DNA of 64,000 nucleotides. It comes from DATMER01 sp963741305. GTDB taxonomy: Bacteria; Acidobacteriota; Thermoanaerobaculia; Multivoradales; UBA5704. A program made the translations under genes and the position numbers. Numbering within the stretch: the first letter of the stretch is position 1; every line of letters starts with the position of its first letter. Shown here piece by piece: positions 62,911-64,000 of this stretch. A model generated the notes under the pieces. The model worked only from the letters and a program-made list of their open reading frames with translations, was not told the origin of the DNA and ran no database searches. The DNA is taken from the NCBI GenBank assembly GCA_963741305.1, contig CAVUHL010000003.1:7068001-7132000 (forward strand). The letters are read 5' to 3'.

Positions 62911-64000
62911 ATGGGATTCCACGAAGACTGCCTGGTCCTCGACGGCCACACCGACGTCCCCACCCGCCTCTGGGAGAGCCCCGCGAGCCTGGCGGAGCGC
63001 CGCTCCGACCGCCATGTCGACCTCCCCCGCCTGCGGGAAGGGGGCGTCGACGCGCTGGTCTTCGCCCTCTACCTTCCGGCCTCGCTCAATCCCGAAAAGG
63101 GCTGGGAGCATGCCAGGGAGCTTCACCGGATTTCCGTCGAGCACATCGAGGCGGCCGAGGGGGTGGAGATCGCCGTCAGCGCCGCGGATGTCCGGAAGGC
63201 GTGGCGCCGCGGCGTGGTCGCGGTGCTCTTCGGGCTGGAGAACGGCCGCCCCCTGACCATCCCGGGGACGATCGACGCCTGCGTCAAGATGGGGATCCGC
63301 TACGTCACCCTCACCCACATGGGCACGCACGAGTGGTGCGATGCCTCCACGGACGAGGCGCGGCACGGCGGCCTCTCGGGAGAGGGAGAGGCGATCATCT
63401 GGGAAATGACCCGCCGGGGCATCGTGCCGGACGTCTCCCATGTTTCGGACGCCGCCGTCCTCCATGTCCTGGAAGTCTCGCGCATCCCGGCCGTGGCGAG
63501 CCACAGCTCGGCCCGTGCCCTCTGCGACCACCCGCGCAACCTGCCGGACAACCTGATCAAAGAGATCGCCAGGAGGGACGGCGTGGTCATGGCCAACTCC
63601 TACCCGGCCTTCATCTCCACGCAGGCGAGCCAGGCCGACCGGAAGCGGGGACAGGAAGTCCGCGAGGAGCTGCTGGCCGAAGAAGAGGCCTACATGGCCG
63701 AACCGCAAACCCATTCGGAAGCCCGCGCGCGCCTGTTTGCCGAGCGCCCGTTGCCCGAGGTCCCCCTCTCCGTTTACGTGGACCACCTGGTCCATCTGAT
63801 CGATGTGGCCGGCGAGGAACATGTAGGGATCGGAACCGACTTCGACGGCATCCCCGACGTGGTCTCCGGCTTCGAGGACGTCTCCCATTTTCCTGATCTC
63901 ACTGCCGCCCTGCTGGACCGCGGCGTGGACAAAGCCGGTGTCAAGCTGATCCTGGGAGAGAACTTCCTGCGGGTGCTGCAAAAAGCAGAAGAGGCAATCC
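62911..64000 (+). CDS. Membrane dipeptidase (M19), 3'-partial
   Basis: A zinc-dependent dipeptidase of the renal dipeptidase family, open to the window end; 363 residues visible, so nearly complete. Metal ligands are in LDGHTDVPTRLW (His-x-Asp), VLFGLENGRP (bridging Glu), and two later His (LTHMGTHEWCDAS and VASHSSARALC), and IGTDFDGIPD supplies the last Asp. No signal peptide is visible, so it may be cytosolic. It is divergent from yefM-yoeB with only 66 bp between starts. Confidence 0.93.
   Translation, partial: MGFHEDCLVLDGHTDVPTRLWESPASLAERRSDRHVDLPRLREGGVDALVFALYLPASLNPEKGWEHARELHRISVEHIEAAEGVEIAVSAADVRKAWRRGVVAVLFGLENGRPLTIPGTIDACVKMGIRYVTLTHMGTHEWCDASTDEARHGGLSGEGEAIIWEMTRRGIVPDVSHVSDAAVLHVLEVSRIPAVASHSSARALCDHPRNLPDNLIKEIARRDGVVMANSYPAFISTQASQADRKRGQEVREELLAEEEAYMAEPQTHSEARARLFAERPLPEVPLSVYVDHLVHLIDVAGEEHVGIGTDFDGIPDVVSGFEDVSHFPDLTAALLDRGVDKAGVKLILGENFLRVLQKAEEAI

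Noticed and set aside
62845..63981. Long minus-strand extension upstream of YefM.
   Set aside because: Antisense to the M19 dipeptidase metal-binding region. The YefM ATG has a strong ribosome site and the right length.

Overview
The window is about 64 kb of GC-rich bacterial chromosome from a Gram-negative-type organism: it carries a SurA-like chaperone, a Slt-type transglycosylase, a lipobox protein and many signal peptides. An RNA polymerase ECF sigma operon, CRTAC1/UnbV-type FG-GAP proteins, very long secreted proteins with DUF11 and carboxypeptidase-regulatory (CPD-reg) domains, and a shared C-terminal 'PCRLLDTR' domain together suggest an Acidobacteriota member, perhaps of the Thermoanaerobaculia type. 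That placement is an inference from gene content. No tRNA, rRNA or canonical CRISPR array was seen.

Layout. 0-11 kb: a partial alpha/beta-fused 2-oxoacid dehydrogenase E1, a sigma/anti-sigma/PDZ operon, tex, an FG-GAP protein, an ABC exporter pair, a cytochrome c and a DUF2007 protein. 11-18 kb: an accessory island with a 21-bp-period repeat array inside a long inverted repeat, an antitoxin-like ORF, a Mrr-nuclease/STAND NTPase gene cut by an IS1380-like insertion, a nucleotidyltransferase toxin-like pair, an RHH-type antitoxin and a lone HicB-like protein. 18-26 kb: housekeeping (rsmI, a two-subunit glutamine-dependent NAD synthetase, SurA-like protein, slt, murA, prmC). 26-35 kb: two giant secreted proteins sharing one C-terminal domain. 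35-39 kb: a second 21-bp array followed by a two-gene McrBC-like restriction system. 39-44 kb: a LamG secreted protein and a beheaded CPD-reg gene fragment. 44.3-48.4 kb: a 4.1-kb transposon with cargo, sitting precisely inside a third 21-bp array that continues to 48.9 kb. 49-56 kb: a hypothetical protein, a CPD-reg protein, an M20 dipeptidase and a lipoprotein. 56-58.5 kb: prfA, DUF1385 and rpmE. 58.6-62.3 kb: an OsmC-like / acyl-CoA dehydrogenase-like / PhnD-like / MetE-like operon whose last gene is frameshifted. 62.3-64 kb: a YefM-YoeB toxin-antitoxin pair and the start of a membrane dipeptidase.

The most striking results are: (i) the STAND nuclease reading frame resumes exactly in phase on the far side of the IS, so the ancestral 769-residue defence protein can be reconstructed; (ii) removal of the 4.1-kb transposon plus one 8-bp target duplication restores an unbroken 21-bp repeat phase; (iii) three unrelated-sequence arrays all share a period of about 21 bp and a hairpin in each unit, which suggests one recurrent repeat-generating process. 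Two defence systems (STAND nuclease, McrBC-like) and several toxin-antitoxin modules lie near such arrays.
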